Assembly (NCBI GenBank): GCA_037576195.1 | Contig: CM075101.1 | Coordinates: 31,434,001-31,498,000, forward strand | Length of the DNA: 64,000 nucleotides | Source of the DNA: Phytoseiulus persimilis | Taxonomy: Eukaryota; Arthropoda; Arachnida; Mesostigmata; Phytoseiidae | Direction: 5' to 3' | Part shown: positions 13,785 to 25,143 of the stretch, piece by piece | Layout: the number at the start of each line of letters is the position of its first letter | Numbering within the stretch: the first letter of the stretch is position 1 | Translations under genes and position numbers: made by a program | Notes under the pieces: generated by a model | What the model saw: only the letters and a program-made list of their open reading frames with translations | Databases searched by the model: none | What the model was told of the DNA's origin: nothing

Positions 13785-16180
13785 TCCCGGTGTTGTTATT
13801 GAGCTTAAGGACGATCGAACGGAACGGGGGCCTCGTCTCCGTCGTCATCGAGACGCGAGCGAACAACCTACGGCCAGCTAAAGCAGAGGAAGAACGGTAG
13901 CGCCCCTGTCTGTCTGCTTTACATTGTGTGAGGTTCACGGTGATTTCAGTTAGCGATAGACAGCGCTCACGGAAACGAAGAAGCCACCGTAGCCGTTGAT
14001 GTCTCTGTCACATAGCTTCGTTGGGAATTGATAAGAGAATCGTCTCTCCCTTCCCTGAGATTTTGGAACCCAAAGATGGAGAAGTCGACGACCGCCGCCC
14101 CATTCGCTCCGGCTCGAACGAGTTCGGTTAGCGTAATGAACACGAGCGCCGATCACGATGGCGTCGCCGGCACCGCCAGGAGCAGCCTGCACGGGAGCAG
14201 CCACAAGAGTTCGCACAATCAAAACTGGGATCGGAATGGGCTCAATCGAAAATCGCAGAAGCGTCGAGAGCTGGCAACCGAACTCGCCGTCTCACTCGTC
14301 ATTGTTCATTAGGGAAATCATATCGTATCGCGGTCTGCGCACGAAGCGAAGAGGGAACATTCGGAGGAGTTCATTGAAAAAACGGAGAAGCGAGACCTGT
14401 GCGTTCTGATGATGTCGCCCGAATTCAATTTACCAGGCTATCGACGGCTAGAAGATTAGACGCGCAAAATGATCACAAACATCCCTTCTAGCCTCGGTGC
14501 TGCGACTCCATGATTCGATTAGAGCCACGAATAAGAGTGTCGTTTATCATCGTGCAACGTCACACACAAACGGAGAATTATTATTGTCAACTACGACGCC
14601 AGGCGAGCGAGCAGGCAGGCAAAGCAGACGCGGCTCCGGCAGAACGCCGCCTCACGACAGAAAAAAACCGAAGAAAACGAGTTCAAACAACATAGGCACC
14701 GACAAATCACAAAATGGCCCGCAGCTCGGCTTCCATTGAGTCCGCCATACGAGTCGATGTCAAAGCTGCTCCTCAGGCCCTTCGGTTGGTTTTCGGGCTC
14801 GGCGGCTCATAGGTCACCTCCTTGCCACACAACTTGCATTCTAGTGTTCTCTGATCGTCTTCTCCGGCAACAGCGGTACAGGCGATCACCATCGGCCTCT
14901 CGATTCGACGAGTGAAACATGTCTTAACTAATCGAGACCTGGATCGCCACATCATGCGTTTACGTAGGGAAACATCGGATGAATCACTTCGAAAAGTACC
15001 AGTGAAACGACTTCGAGGAGGTCTCTCAACCATGTTCGCATCGCTCGACGAGCAAGCACATTCTGGAGCATCAGGGCTCCTCAGCTGAGACTACTCCCCT
15101 CCGATCATCCAGAGGCGGAGAAGATGCATGAAAAACGTCTCCCTGATGGATGCCTGTGCGACGTCGAGCCCCTCAAGATCAAAGCCGACCCATTCAGTCG
15201 CCCAGAAACGGCGGGCACTGCTCGAGAAAAACGGGGGAAAAACAAATCAATAAAAACCTCACAGAAAGTGCGCGTCCCGAGGATCGGTGTCAATGAAATC
15301 CCGAAAATATTACAGATGGCAAAAACGAGCGTGCACTAAGCATAAGTTCTGGTGAGTTCGGGGAAGCTTCCAGGAAGAGAAAATATTCGCAATCGACGCG
15401 CATCTTCCCGATCTATTCCTCGTTTTTCCGTCTGTCGATCCGGCTCGATCTAGTATGACAAGCTCCGGCGTGAGGTTTGGATGGCGACACTTTCAGAACG
15501 AGTAGCCGTCACAGACGCACAGTCTTCTCTCCTCCTGAGGCCACAGATGTTTTTCTAATGACCACTTGCAGAAAATTGAAATAAATTATCGAGCCAACGT
15601 CGCTACAACCATTCGAAGCGACGTCGGCGGTTGAGAGAGCAGGCGCGGCTATCATCCCGAGGCTATAGCGTTTCAATTAGAGCTTTCGAGCACGTGGGCT
15701 CTCGGATAGACGGCACGAGTCTTTGAATGTGCGCACCAAAGCCACGTTTCAGAATGAGAAGATCGAGACAAAGGGCAACCGGATTTATGGCTTTGGTCTG
15801 CTCAGTAACAGGATTCGCTCTTTTCCCTCTCGAGTTCCCCCTCGCTGAAGATCTTCGAACACCAGATAACGGTGTCAGGACAAAAAATAATCATACTGGA
15901 CCGTTGAGCGAGAAGTTGTGATGCGAGGATCCCGTCGACGTCTCTCCGCCACAATGACACACGAAGCGAACAGAAACACTCAGCCATGCAGGAGAAGCGA
16001 TGGAATTATTATTCAGCAACGGCTCATCGACGATGATCGACTGCACTCAATGGAACGGATTTGTGTAGTTTGTGTGTTCGCGGAGAAAGGAAGGCAGGAG
16101 CTAGATCTTTCTAATTGGCCAGCAGACTCTAAAACCAAGCGCTCCAACCGTTGGCTGCTCGGCTGAGCGGAGAGCCAGGA

Positions 16181-16205
16181 AGACGACGACGACGACAACA
16201 ACAGC
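16181..16205. repeat. (GAC)n followed by (AAC)n
   Basis: Five GAC units followed by AAC units on the plus strand. Confidence 0.65.
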
Positions 16206-16385
16206 GAGAGGACTGTCTGTGAAATTGGGAGAGGGTTTTAATTGGTTTTAACGACTACAATGGGACACAATCATCATTATCGTTCCTGCTTGTGATCGTG
16301 ACAAACAGTCTGCGAGCTCGATCGACAGCGGACCCTAGCGAGCCATAGATAGCTCTGACTGACTGGCGCTTAGCTCACTCGCTCT

Positions 16386-16945
16386 TCACGAGGTGACATT
16401 CAGCGACGCATTCCTCATAAAAAATACGAAAAGTTGGGGCTGACCAGCATGCATCGACGTCAGAGCGGGACGCAGTGTTTCCTGTGATTGGAGCAGTTCC
16501 ACGACGAAGTCGAGCGAGCAAGAAGTCTCATCGCCGAATTCACTTTCAAACGTTAATCTATCTGCCGGTCTGGAACGAAAACTCCTCAGAGCCACACTCA
16601 GCCCCGCAGCAACAACCAACGACGCCATTAACGAGATTCGCTTCAGTTCACTTCAAATGATGAAGTAAATTGTTGAGTAATCCCAACGATTTTCAGCATG
16701 TCGCTCATCTTCCCACCGTGTTCATTAGAACTGACGTTCGCCAAAGCCTTCAGCTGAGAAAGAATCGCGAAAAGCAAACCATCCATCCGTTCCATGCTGT
16801 TATTGCCAAAACCTCCGAGGAGCGCTAGGTCGGCCTTGTTGGAAACCTGCGGAAAACCCTGCGCAACCATCGGCTTCGTTTCGTGGCAATCGGAGTCCAT
16901 CGCCCAAATCAGTTGATTCATTCGTTTGGAGCTCCCTGCTTCCAC
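16386..16945 (-). CDS. Two adjacent minus-strand candidate frames (100 and 80 codons)
   Basis: The first frame runs 16945-16643 and contains ATG at about 16900; it has a helix-like, Met/Leu-rich centre. The second begins with ATG 16628, 14 nt after the first stop, and ends at 16386; its N-terminus (MASLVVAAGLSVAL) resembles a signal peptide. They are in different frames, and part of the region is also open in phase on the plus strand. They may be two exons of one gene or chance. Confidence 0.17.
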
Positions 16946-17804
16946 ATGAGTTGCGGAAGGATCGGTGCGTCCAATGTCAAGTCCCCTAAGCTGCGCTCTA
17001 GCGACTCGTTTGTTTGGTTTTAGCTAATTGTGCTCGAGATCGAATCGCGCGATACCGACTCCTAGCCTAATCCTGTACCGGCAGCGTGCTGTATCCAGTT
17101 TTACAACTGGCTTCTGTTGAACCGGTGGCAATGGAGACGGCTGCAGCAAACAGAGCGACAGGCCGAAGAGGAGGGAACAAAACGACAGCCATTCGTCCAA
17201 GGGACCGATAGAGCACTTTGTCTCCGTCTGTCTGCGTCTTATAACCCACCAAAGCATTGTTGCTTCGAATAGACCTGTTATCAGCTCGATAGAAAAAAAA
17301 ACGTCAGTCATTATCAGTTGAATACAGAAACTGCGAGCTGCAGGACAGCTTCTAATTCCGGGAGTTCGTTCCTCCTGAGGTCAGAAGTATTCGATCAGAG
17401 GTATCGCTGGCAAGTGTTGACATCCACCCGGCCGAGATATACTGTGCGAATCGTCGTTCCTCGACGCGGAGATAATTGACATCCTTCAAAGCCAAATCCT
17501 AGACTGGTCTGATGTACATTGTTCTGTATAGTTGGATCAGAGGTTTTATTCTGCGGAGAATATCGAGTGCAGCGCGAATTCCTCCCCATCGTTCCCAGCG
17601 TCCAATTCCGTCGCTCCGCGCAGTCGTTGATCAAACCACAGTTCGCGCCGTTCTCGCCAGCAACGATGTTGACTTCGTCGCTGGTATGATATGCCCGCTG
17701 CGACTTTATCTCGTTATCTTCGTCGGCTATCTTGTGCCACTTCAGAGCTTTCATTCGTTTTACTTGCTTTCTTTATAAGGTGAAAGCTTTTCTTTTTCTT
17801 CCAG

Positions 17805-18019
17805 TGAAGAGAGCGAAACCTCGACCGGAGAAAAGACGCAGGGCTTTCTCGCTAATCGACAAGCTTGATGAGGGTCGTTGTATTCTGCCCGAAAGCCAGA
17901 ATGAAAAGTGTTGGTGGGCTGGCTCGCAGACGACCCACCTCAATAAGTGGCTAACCACACTTGGTCGGTTGAAAAGAAAAAATTTGCCTAATTCAACGAG
18001 GGCTCACTCAGTTTTTTGA
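17805..18019 (+). CDS. Candidate terminal exon after a strong polypyrimidine acceptor
   Basis: CTTTTCTTTTTCTTCCAG ends at 17804, and the following frame stays open for 70 codons to TGA at 18017-18019. It begins KRAKPRPEKRRRAF and is basic. A 119-codon ATG frame on the minus strand (17754-17395) lies just below it. Neither is recognised. Confidence 0.17.
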
Positions 18020-21000
18020 ACAGGAGAGCAGACGACCGAATTGACGCTATGCCGGTACGTCTGCGACATGGCATTGAAGACGCGCCTCTTCACGCATAGA
18101 ATTCTCATGAACGACCCCTCGCAGCTCGAAAAGGAAGAGTTTCTGGACACCCGATGCTGAGGAACTATGCGGACCGGCTCAGTCACCGATTGGCCCCGGA
18201 TTTCTTGTAACTCTGATCAGTTCTCAGCGTTACTGCTATCTGAGCAGCACCAAGCAATACGTTAACGTTGCGTGGTCACGGGTGAACCTATCTTGCGGCG
18301 TGAACATCCCCGCGATCCTCCCATTCGTCCGTGGCTGCGGCAGAAACGGATCTGTCAAAGTAGTTTGATCAAGCTGTGGCGTTCGTAGCGCTCCCACATT
18401 CTCTCCCACAATAGAAGAGCGAACGTTTCGCGCAGCTATCCGGCCGACTATTCGGACGGTGTCAGGTAGGCGAATCCAGGCGTGATTGATATAACATTTG
18501 TTCGGTGTTTTGTTGAATGATCAATCGCTCATCAACACTCAAGAGCCGTTCCTTCCCCTCGATATTCATCCCGTCGGTCTCGACACACCATAGTTACCGT
18601 AGACCAGAACCTCGTCGACGCGCCGAAGACAAGCCAACGGAGGTAAAGGAAAACTTATCGCGCCATCCAACTTTTCTGCCTCGATAGTGAGTGACGGACT
18701 ATGCTTCGTGACCATCAGGGGGACTCCATATTCAATCAACAAAACATCTCTCTACAACAATGGAATTGGCTACTTTAATCGACCGCTCGATTGACTCACT
18801 GGGCGAATAACCGAGTTCGGCAGAATCATAATTATCGCGCTCCTACCCAATAATCATATCAGGAATATGAATATTCGATAATATTCGCCCGATTCCGCTG
18901 GGTATTCGAGTCGAAGGTGGCAGGCCGCGTAGAGGGTTTTGGTGACCTGGAAGAAGCGGCTGACATGGGTGCAGGCGTGGAAACCAGCACGAACGAACAC
19001 CCCAAGCTCGATGATGAGTATTTCGTGCGGCGTCCTTCCAAGGATCCGCGGAGAGCGAGGTCCTGGCCGAGAAGGTGTCCAAACGCGAGTAATTCCGCGT
19101 TCCGCTGAAACCACGGGCGTTGCTTCGGGACTGCAGCGAGTACAGCAGCCTCTTGAATTTCAAAATGGAATCCATTCGGTCATTCCGGAATAAACCGTTT
19201 CCAAGTTTGGGCCGCGTGATGAAAGGCCCAGCGTTGTCCATCAAAAAGCCTCCAACGTCTTCTTGGCGTCGTTGTGGGTTTATCAGTTTTAAATAGTTTA
19301 ATCTTTATTCGCCGGATTCCGTGACAACCACGCGGAGAAAAAACGGAAACAGTGAGCGGACGGCGGCGCGTACGCGCTCGTTCTTCGAAGGAGGCTCGGG
19401 CAAGCGAAGAAACTCTGTTCTCAGATACTAGCAACAGCGAATCGACGCGTCAATTCAAACATCCTCATCGTAATCAATAAATATTTGATCGCGAGGCCAC
19501 GCCATTATCGGGGCGCGCGAGCGAACGACATCCCACGTGGTATTTTGAAGATTTTTACTGCTTGTTTTCTCCGAGAAGGAATTTCTGAAACCAACGGGTC
19601 GGAACTGGCACGTTTCGTGTCATGCGAACACAAGCGACCTCTGCCGAACGCGATCTGCCTCCTCTTGCGTTCCTGTTTCAGGGTGCGGAAAGCACGCAGG
19701 CGGAGCGCAAAGGGTCACGGAACGGGGGCTTCCGATATGTATGGTCCTGAAAATCTTCACAAGGTAGGTTTTTCATGAGATGTAAACCAAGAGACCAATG
19801 TACACACACAATTCACAGCGGTCCCAGCGAGCGGAATTCCCAATGTTTTCACACCTGTCGGTTTTTCGTCTTCTCTCTCTCCATATTTACGAAATTAGGA
19901 CAGGGAAAACATTCGATCCACTGTTCAGGGAGGGGAGGGAGAACGAGAAGAAGAAAACAATTCTGGAAACAAAAGCACAATACCAAACCCAGGAAACTGT
20001 CGGTGATCGATCCGTGGCGGAGACTACCGGTCCTTGCGACAAGAGCTCATTCTATCATTCCACTCAGTTCTTCCATTTTTCTTCGGTTTGATTTTCTCGA
20101 CACAAAAACCGAACGAATTTGATGGATATGTCTCAAACACTTCAAGCGAATCGCACTCGGTAGATAGAACAGCGCACTTCTCACTCTCCTTCCGAACTGT
20201 GAGCTTCGGCCAAAAGAATGCGATATGACAAAGTAGGATCGACGCGGATTAGGTCTCCAGGATTTTCGGAATGAACTCCTGTGCAAAACCGTGACATTTC
20301 GTCGACAAACTCGAGCTCGCATGCTGTAGGGATTCCGCTCGCTGATTCCCGTCCTCTCCATCGTACGTCTGCGAAAATTGAAGAGCATTCCACGTGGCCG
20401 TCTGTGTGGGCGGGAGGACTTCTCTGCGTGAAGAGTGGACCCATTTAAAACGATAGAAAAGCTCTTCGAACAACTCAACAGGCCTGACAGCGATTGCCAG
20501 TTAGCCGAAACTTCATCAGAGCTGCAGATAGGCGGTCGAGTCAGTCACTCACTCGGTCTGCGGCCTGGCGATCGGAGGGTTTATGGTAAAGCTGAAAAAG
20601 AAGCCTTGCTCGCTCGCGCGCGCGCCTTCATTGTGCGCCAAGTGAAGTCGTAATTAACGGACACGAAAAAGACGTTAAAGCATCGCAAAACAACCTCATA
20701 GACTTCATCAGCGGAGCCGGCATCGGCATGGCATTGAATTGAAGAGTAATCGAAGGAATTACATTGTGCGGCGAAGAAAAGTAAAGTCGACGACCACTGA
20801 CGAGTGCGCAGTGTTCTTCTATGACAGCTCCCCTACGTGCCTCCGTCCATTCGTTCGTTCGTCCGTCTGTCCGTTTCGGAGATGAGGCGATTTCAGAAAA
20901 CTTCATTTGCTGCCTCCAATCGCTCTCTGCGTGCAATAAATTTATTCCACGCGACAAAAACGTTCACGGTGCGTTCAACGCGGACACGATGTGTTGTTAT

Positions 21001-22562
21001 TTTCGATACCTCTCGCCCCGTGAGGGAACATTCGGGTTCCGAAGCGCTCCTCCTCTGAGAGCATATTTTTCGGCGAACACTACGTTTCACTTCTTCTCTC
21101 GTTTCCCACTCTTTCACAAATTCCCAGCGAGTAGCGCACGAGGTTTGCGACTTCATTGGCTTGGATAACCATCCTGAGGTCTGCTGTCTGTCCTCTGACA
21201 CTACCAGCGTGGCTCGTAGTGCCGCGGTGATACCTGTGCCAAGCTCTTCGAGGCGTTCACCTCATTGCCCTCATCCTAGAAAGCAGCTCCCTCACTTCCT
21301 CCTTAAAACCACGAGGGAACTGTGGCCTGAATATGTATTGTGATCGGACTGTTGGACGGAGAGACGAACAGACGGACATGAGGAAAGTTCAAGACGGGGA
21401 TTCGATTGAGTACGCTGAATTTACGCACAGATAGCCGTGCGCCGAGCAGTGCTGCCGGCATTCCGAACATATTTCGACGTCCGACTCGAATTCAGACAGA
21501 TCTGAGAGAATTCGAGGTATTTCGAGGGAGAAATTTCCGCTAAATGGATCGCGTTGCTAGAAACCGGCTTAGTGCGAGCAACGTTCGATCTGACGTTTAT
21601 AGCAGCTAGAGAATGTTTACACGGAGTAACTAACGTTTCCGTCGCTGTTGCTACCACTACCACAGCCGGATCTCTGTATTCACAAAACAAATATGGACTG
21701 TTTCATCGGAACGAAGAACGATGAATCGAACTTGATCAGGTCCATTTCCCTGCAGAGCTATGAACTCTCTGTCCCTTCCATACCCATAATACGTTTTGAC
21801 GCACCATATGTTCGCGTTCGAGGTTGATTTGCCTCCACTCTGGACACTGATCGTTATTCGTCGGGTTTCGACAAAATAGAAAATCACTAAATTGGAGAAC
21901 GAATGAGAATAACATAGAACAGTCACTTGAAGCGGAATTCATTCGCACATTTTCGAGGAACTCTCTAAATGCGGAACTTCTTCGTAACTCGATCAAGAGT
22001 TCCCCGTGTACAGGAGAGTTGACTGTGGGTGAATTTATTCTCGACCTGAATCAGTGGGAGCCGTGAAGAAGTTTGCCGCCGATGAATGCACTCATTGAAC
22101 GCATCGGCGGTCAGATGGCAATGGAGCTCAGATAGCAATGAACCATAATCATCCGTTTAGACATGGAATCAGGAAGATCAACACGGGTATACTCCCATGG
22201 ACCCGTCGTACATGCATGAACGAATGTGATCCGATGTATCCATCGATTGACGGGAGGTGTTGATTGAATGAGGCCTGAGCTTCCAGGCTCCATCAATCAG
22301 TATTTACTGTCGTTTCGAGCTCTGATGATAGATGAGGAATCATTCATGGATAGACGGACAGCGGAAGACGAGTATGTGGACTTGTGAGCTTCCATGGTAA
22401 ATAGTGATCCATCTGACCATGGTAGGATGGTCTAGGACCAAGCAATGATGAGAGTTTCTCCAAACTCCTTGGACAGCGATTGGTGAGTGATGTGTGAATT
22501 CTCAATTGTGAATTCGAATGCGATATCATGCTAGGTAACCAGAAATGCCTGAGCTTCGAAGC
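18020..22562. other. Mostly non-coding; one candidate 82-nt exon
   Basis: Frames up to 143 codons overlap on both strands around 19.8-20.6 kb without splice support. The part from 22.1 to 22.56 kb is AT-richer and holds the palindrome and related CTGAGCTTC words. Confidence 0.45.
19682..19763 (+). CDS. Candidate 82-nt internal exon
   Basis: It is flanked by CTTGCGTTCCTGTTTCAG (excellent acceptor) and CACAAG|GTAGGT (good donor). Two of the three frames are open, so phase does not help. No partner exon was found, so it rests on splice-site quality only. Confidence 0.17.
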
Positions 22563-22565
22563 TCA
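22550..22565. repeat. Perfect 16-bp palindrome
   Basis: TGAGCTTCGAAGCTCA is its own reverse complement. Its left half with GCC before it (GCCTGAGCTTC) recurs near 22,270, and GTGAGCTTCC occurs near 22,387. The surrounding 22,100-22,560 stretch is AT-richer than its neighbours. Confidence 0.6.
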
Positions 22566-22880
22566 TATGACTTGTGGTATCGACCACAGCGTCGCCGGCA
22601 GCGTCGAATACGGAATATCTTCCTTTGAGTGACATGCAAGAGCTTTCCGAATCGATCGGTAAGTATCGATGTCAGCGTCAGATATGGTGCCCAGCATGTG
22701 TCGCGAGCATCGTAATGATTTTCTAATGACCGCTCGCAGCTCTCTTCGATCGGGAACACACACACGAATGACGGGAGCTATAACTTCCACCAAGGATTGA
22801 GCCACGACCCGTACAGATGTCAATGCCGTTTCTGATGCCGTCGCCAACGAGGGACCGCTAGACGCGGCAGCCCGCATCAT
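22563..22880 (-). CDS. Candidate small coding frame, 105 aa
   Basis: ATG 22880 opens 105 codons to TGA. It has balanced residue use and helix-like spacing, and no recognised domain. It lies 5 nt below the stop of another minus-strand frame (23152-22886), which itself overlaps the 23,133-23,849 frame, so three open frames follow one another on this strand. That could be a spliced gene, a frameshifted relic or chance. Confidence 0.17.
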   Translation of the reverse strand: MMRAAASSGPSLATASETALTSVRVVAQSLVEVIAPVIRVCVPDRRELRAVIRKSLRCSRHMLGTISDADIDTYRSIRKALACHSKEDIPYSTLPATLWSIPQVI

Positions 22881-23132
22881 CTAATTCAAAAGTTCAACTC
22901 CGACGAGATTTCTATCAGGAACCTGGAACGTTCAGATTCCTCAGAGGGAACAGTGATGGCTCGGGCGGAGCATTTCCCCGCTCGATCCGCTGGGCGGCTT
23001 CGGTTTCTCCGATTTTCCTGAACAGAAACCCTCGGCTTGTTGAGTTTGATCCGCTTGGCGTCGAGGCGACGAGGAACCGAGCGTTTCACCAGAAACTCCC
23101 GCCAATAGCACCACCGCGGGTCACCGTAACTG

Positions 23133-23849
23133 TCAGGGCATCCAGTTGTCACTGTCGATCTTTCTGATTGTTTTGAGCTTTTTGATTCGTGCCGCCCGCC
23201 CGCTCGCCGACCCGTTTTCCCTATCGTCGGTCACGGGTCTGCGAGGTTTGGTAAGGCTCGCCAACAGGGTCTTCCTTCTTTCAACTCGGCTTTTTTGCGT
23301 CGTTATGTCGAAAGTGTCCCAATCGTCGCTGAAATCAAAATCATTGACCCCTATGTGAGTGGTTCTTTTCTTACGTTTTTTCCCTCTGATTCTCGTTTCC
23401 TTCTTTTGGTCTCGTTGTTCCAAGTCTTCCGTACACGCCCTTCGTCTATTCCGATCTCGGTTTCCTCCGCCCGTTCGCCTGCCCTGTGTTGTGGTCGGAG
23501 CGCCGAAGCAGTTGGTTTTGTCAACAGAACGCGAGCGACCCACTACGCGGCTGGGCAAGGCATTCATTTGGAGAAAAGAAAAAGGAATGCCAAAAAGGAA
23601 TTCCGTCCAGGTCCTCGATGCTTGCTCTCGCTCGGATGTCGACCCGAACGTTGCGGCCTGGATTCTGTTGAATGTCCATCGGATCCGACGAGGGAGCGAT
23701 AGAAAGGCAAGTCCTCCTCTAACGGCCACTGATGAAGCCTCTCCAAGCTCCTCTCGAGGGAGGTCAGGAAATGTTATCTCTCGTGAAACTGGAGGGTTCA
23801 ACGGTGACACCCTCAAAATTGGGGAACAAGCGAGTATCGACAAACCCAT
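23133..23849 (-). CDS. Candidate coding frame, 238 aa, lysine/arginine-rich C-terminal half
   Basis: ATG 23849 opens 238 codons to TGA 23133-23135. The second half is highly charged (KKETRIRGKKRKKR), followed by an acidic patch with DFDFSDDWD and another basic stretch, which would suit a nuclear or nucleolar protein (inference). Inside it, TTTTGATTTCAG at 23329 is a good acceptor, so the real exon may be only 23328-23133. A 172-codon frame is open on the plus strand across the same DNA (23359-23877), so the assignment is not secure. Confidence 0.22.
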   Translation of the reverse strand: MGLSILACSPILRVSPLNPPVSREITFPDLPREELGEASSVAVRGGLAFLSLPRRIRWTFNRIQAATFGSTSEREQASRTWTEFLFGIPFSFLQMNALPSRVVGRSRSVDKTNCFGAPTTTQGRRTGGGNRDRNRRRACTEDLEQRDQKKETRIRGKKRKKRTTHIGVNDFDFSDDWDTFDITTQKSRVERRKTLLASLTKPRRPVTDDRENGSASGRAARIKKLKTIRKIDSDNWMP

Positions 23850-24301
23850 ATTCCTGATCCCTGATCGCAGTGAATGATTCCATGACGCCGTTTGGGAGCA
23901 TACGAATGGGGGTCGCTCATGACCAAGAATTTCCCAAGAGTTTTCGGCTCTGAGCTGTCACGCTGCACCTGAGGTCTGTGTCACTGCGGCACGGTATGTT
24001 GTTTTACTTGTCCGCACTCTTCTTTTTTTTAGCGAGCCCTGCGGAGGGAGCGCTCCTTCGCCTTCTGAGCAACTAACCACCAAACCGCTCAACCGGGCGA
24101 GCATGCTCGCTCGGACCAGCCATCCGTGGAGTTTCTTATCTTTGTGGTAGGCCTTTCTTTATTCCACCCGTCTGTTGAAGCATTTGTTCGCGCATGCTTC
24201 CTCAGTGAAAAGGTTCGGCCCCTCCGCGAGCCTCGCTAGCACACCGAAATCGAGTATGGCGGAATGGAGAAATAGTAGATTAAGATTCCCGGTTAGCTCA
24301 C

Positions 24302-24386
24302 CGTTTGGACAACCATCATTCTGAGAGCCAACGAGACAGAACTCACAAACACTTGCCCATTCAACACTTCTTCCAACGTTGTTGTG
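24302..24386 (-). CDS. Candidate second exon joining the 25.1-kb first exon
   Basis: An 85-nt segment after acceptor GCTTGCTTGCAG completes the split Arg codon of the preceding exon (phase 2) and runs 28 codons (starting TTTLEEV) to CAAACG|GTGAGC (phase 0). The 185-nt intron between them is of ordinary size. A further exon could follow the acceptor TGTGCTAG near 24240, and AATAAA lies on this strand near 24163. The phase agreement supports the pair, but one phase match alone has a one-in-three chance. Confidence 0.28.
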
Positions 24387-24571
24387 CTGCAAGCAAGCCG
24401 GCATGTCATCATACGAGGAGCCGAACTCCGTGTGGAGAGAGTCGCTCGCTAACTGTTGTGTTGTAGGAGCGACCTGGTGTGCCGACCGGGGACTCGGCGG
24501 CTCGGATCGCCGCCATCTCCATCTCGAGCAGAGCACTTTCCGGTTGCGGAGGCTGCGTTTCTCCAACTCAC

Positions 24572-25143
24572 CGCCCCTCAAATCTAAAGAGCGTGGGCCG
24601 GGTGGGTCGCAGTCCACACGATGGGGGAAGCCACTGTAGATTGTGAACCACGCAAGACACGATGAATGCTTCTCTCTGAAGTAGATGCTCGAGGACAAAC
24701 TGCTCATCAGGAATTGAATCGTTCACCTGGAGGGTTGGAACACTACTCGCTCTACTTGGATTAAGATTCAGACGTCCATCTTTCGGAGGGGTCTCGAAGC
24801 ACGTGTTCCGAGACAAAAAAATGCGGACGCACGGCGAGCTCAAGTTATTTCTGCCTTGCTCTTCTTTCGCCGCATCGCTCACCTTCGCGAACGCGCTTCT
24901 TGGAGTCTGAGATGATCTGACTTGAATTATGTCTTGAACGGCGCCATAAACTGCTCCTTGATAGTAGCCAACGAGCCGAGGTCGCAATCCTTCTTCAAAA
25001 TATAAATTCCTCAAAAGTGGCGGCTCAAGGCGCACGGGCGAGCGGGCAACCAGTCGAGCCAACTGATCGCTGTTCGTCTCCATTTGCCGCCGCCGCCGTT
25101 TGCTAAGTCCGCCATTGACAGCTCTCTTCGGTTCGTCACACAT
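24572..25143 (-). CDS. Candidate first coding exon of an unrecognised gene
   Basis: ATG at 25143-25141 follows an in-frame TAA and opens a 190-codon frame that ends exactly at a strong GTGAGT donor (GGGGCG|GTGAGT, phase 2), where the frame would otherwise stop at TGA. The product starts MCDEPK, has an RRRR run at residues 16-19, and includes a hydrophobic patch near residues 158-170. I recognise no domain. Two further donor-like sites lie in frame (AAG|GTGAGC at 24887 and CAG|GTGAAC at about 24728), so part of the frame may be an intron of a multiple of three. Third-position bias is weaker than in the anchor gene. It could still be a chance frame. Confidence 0.35.

Larger units (their letters stand above)
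8735..16385. other. Mostly non-coding; triplet tracts and one candidate exon
   Basis: Apart from the candidate exon at 11.9 kb and the triplet tracts, I see only chance-length frames. A 71-codon plus-strand ATG frame at 15124-15339 lies just before an isolated CTG|GTGAGT donor (15352). Confidence 0.45.

Noticed and set aside
17805-17960. Pogo/CENP-B-type DNA-binding start suggested by KRRRAFSLIDKL
   Set aside because: The resemblance stops after about a dozen residues, and no transposase catalytic region or terminal inverted repeats are seen nearby.
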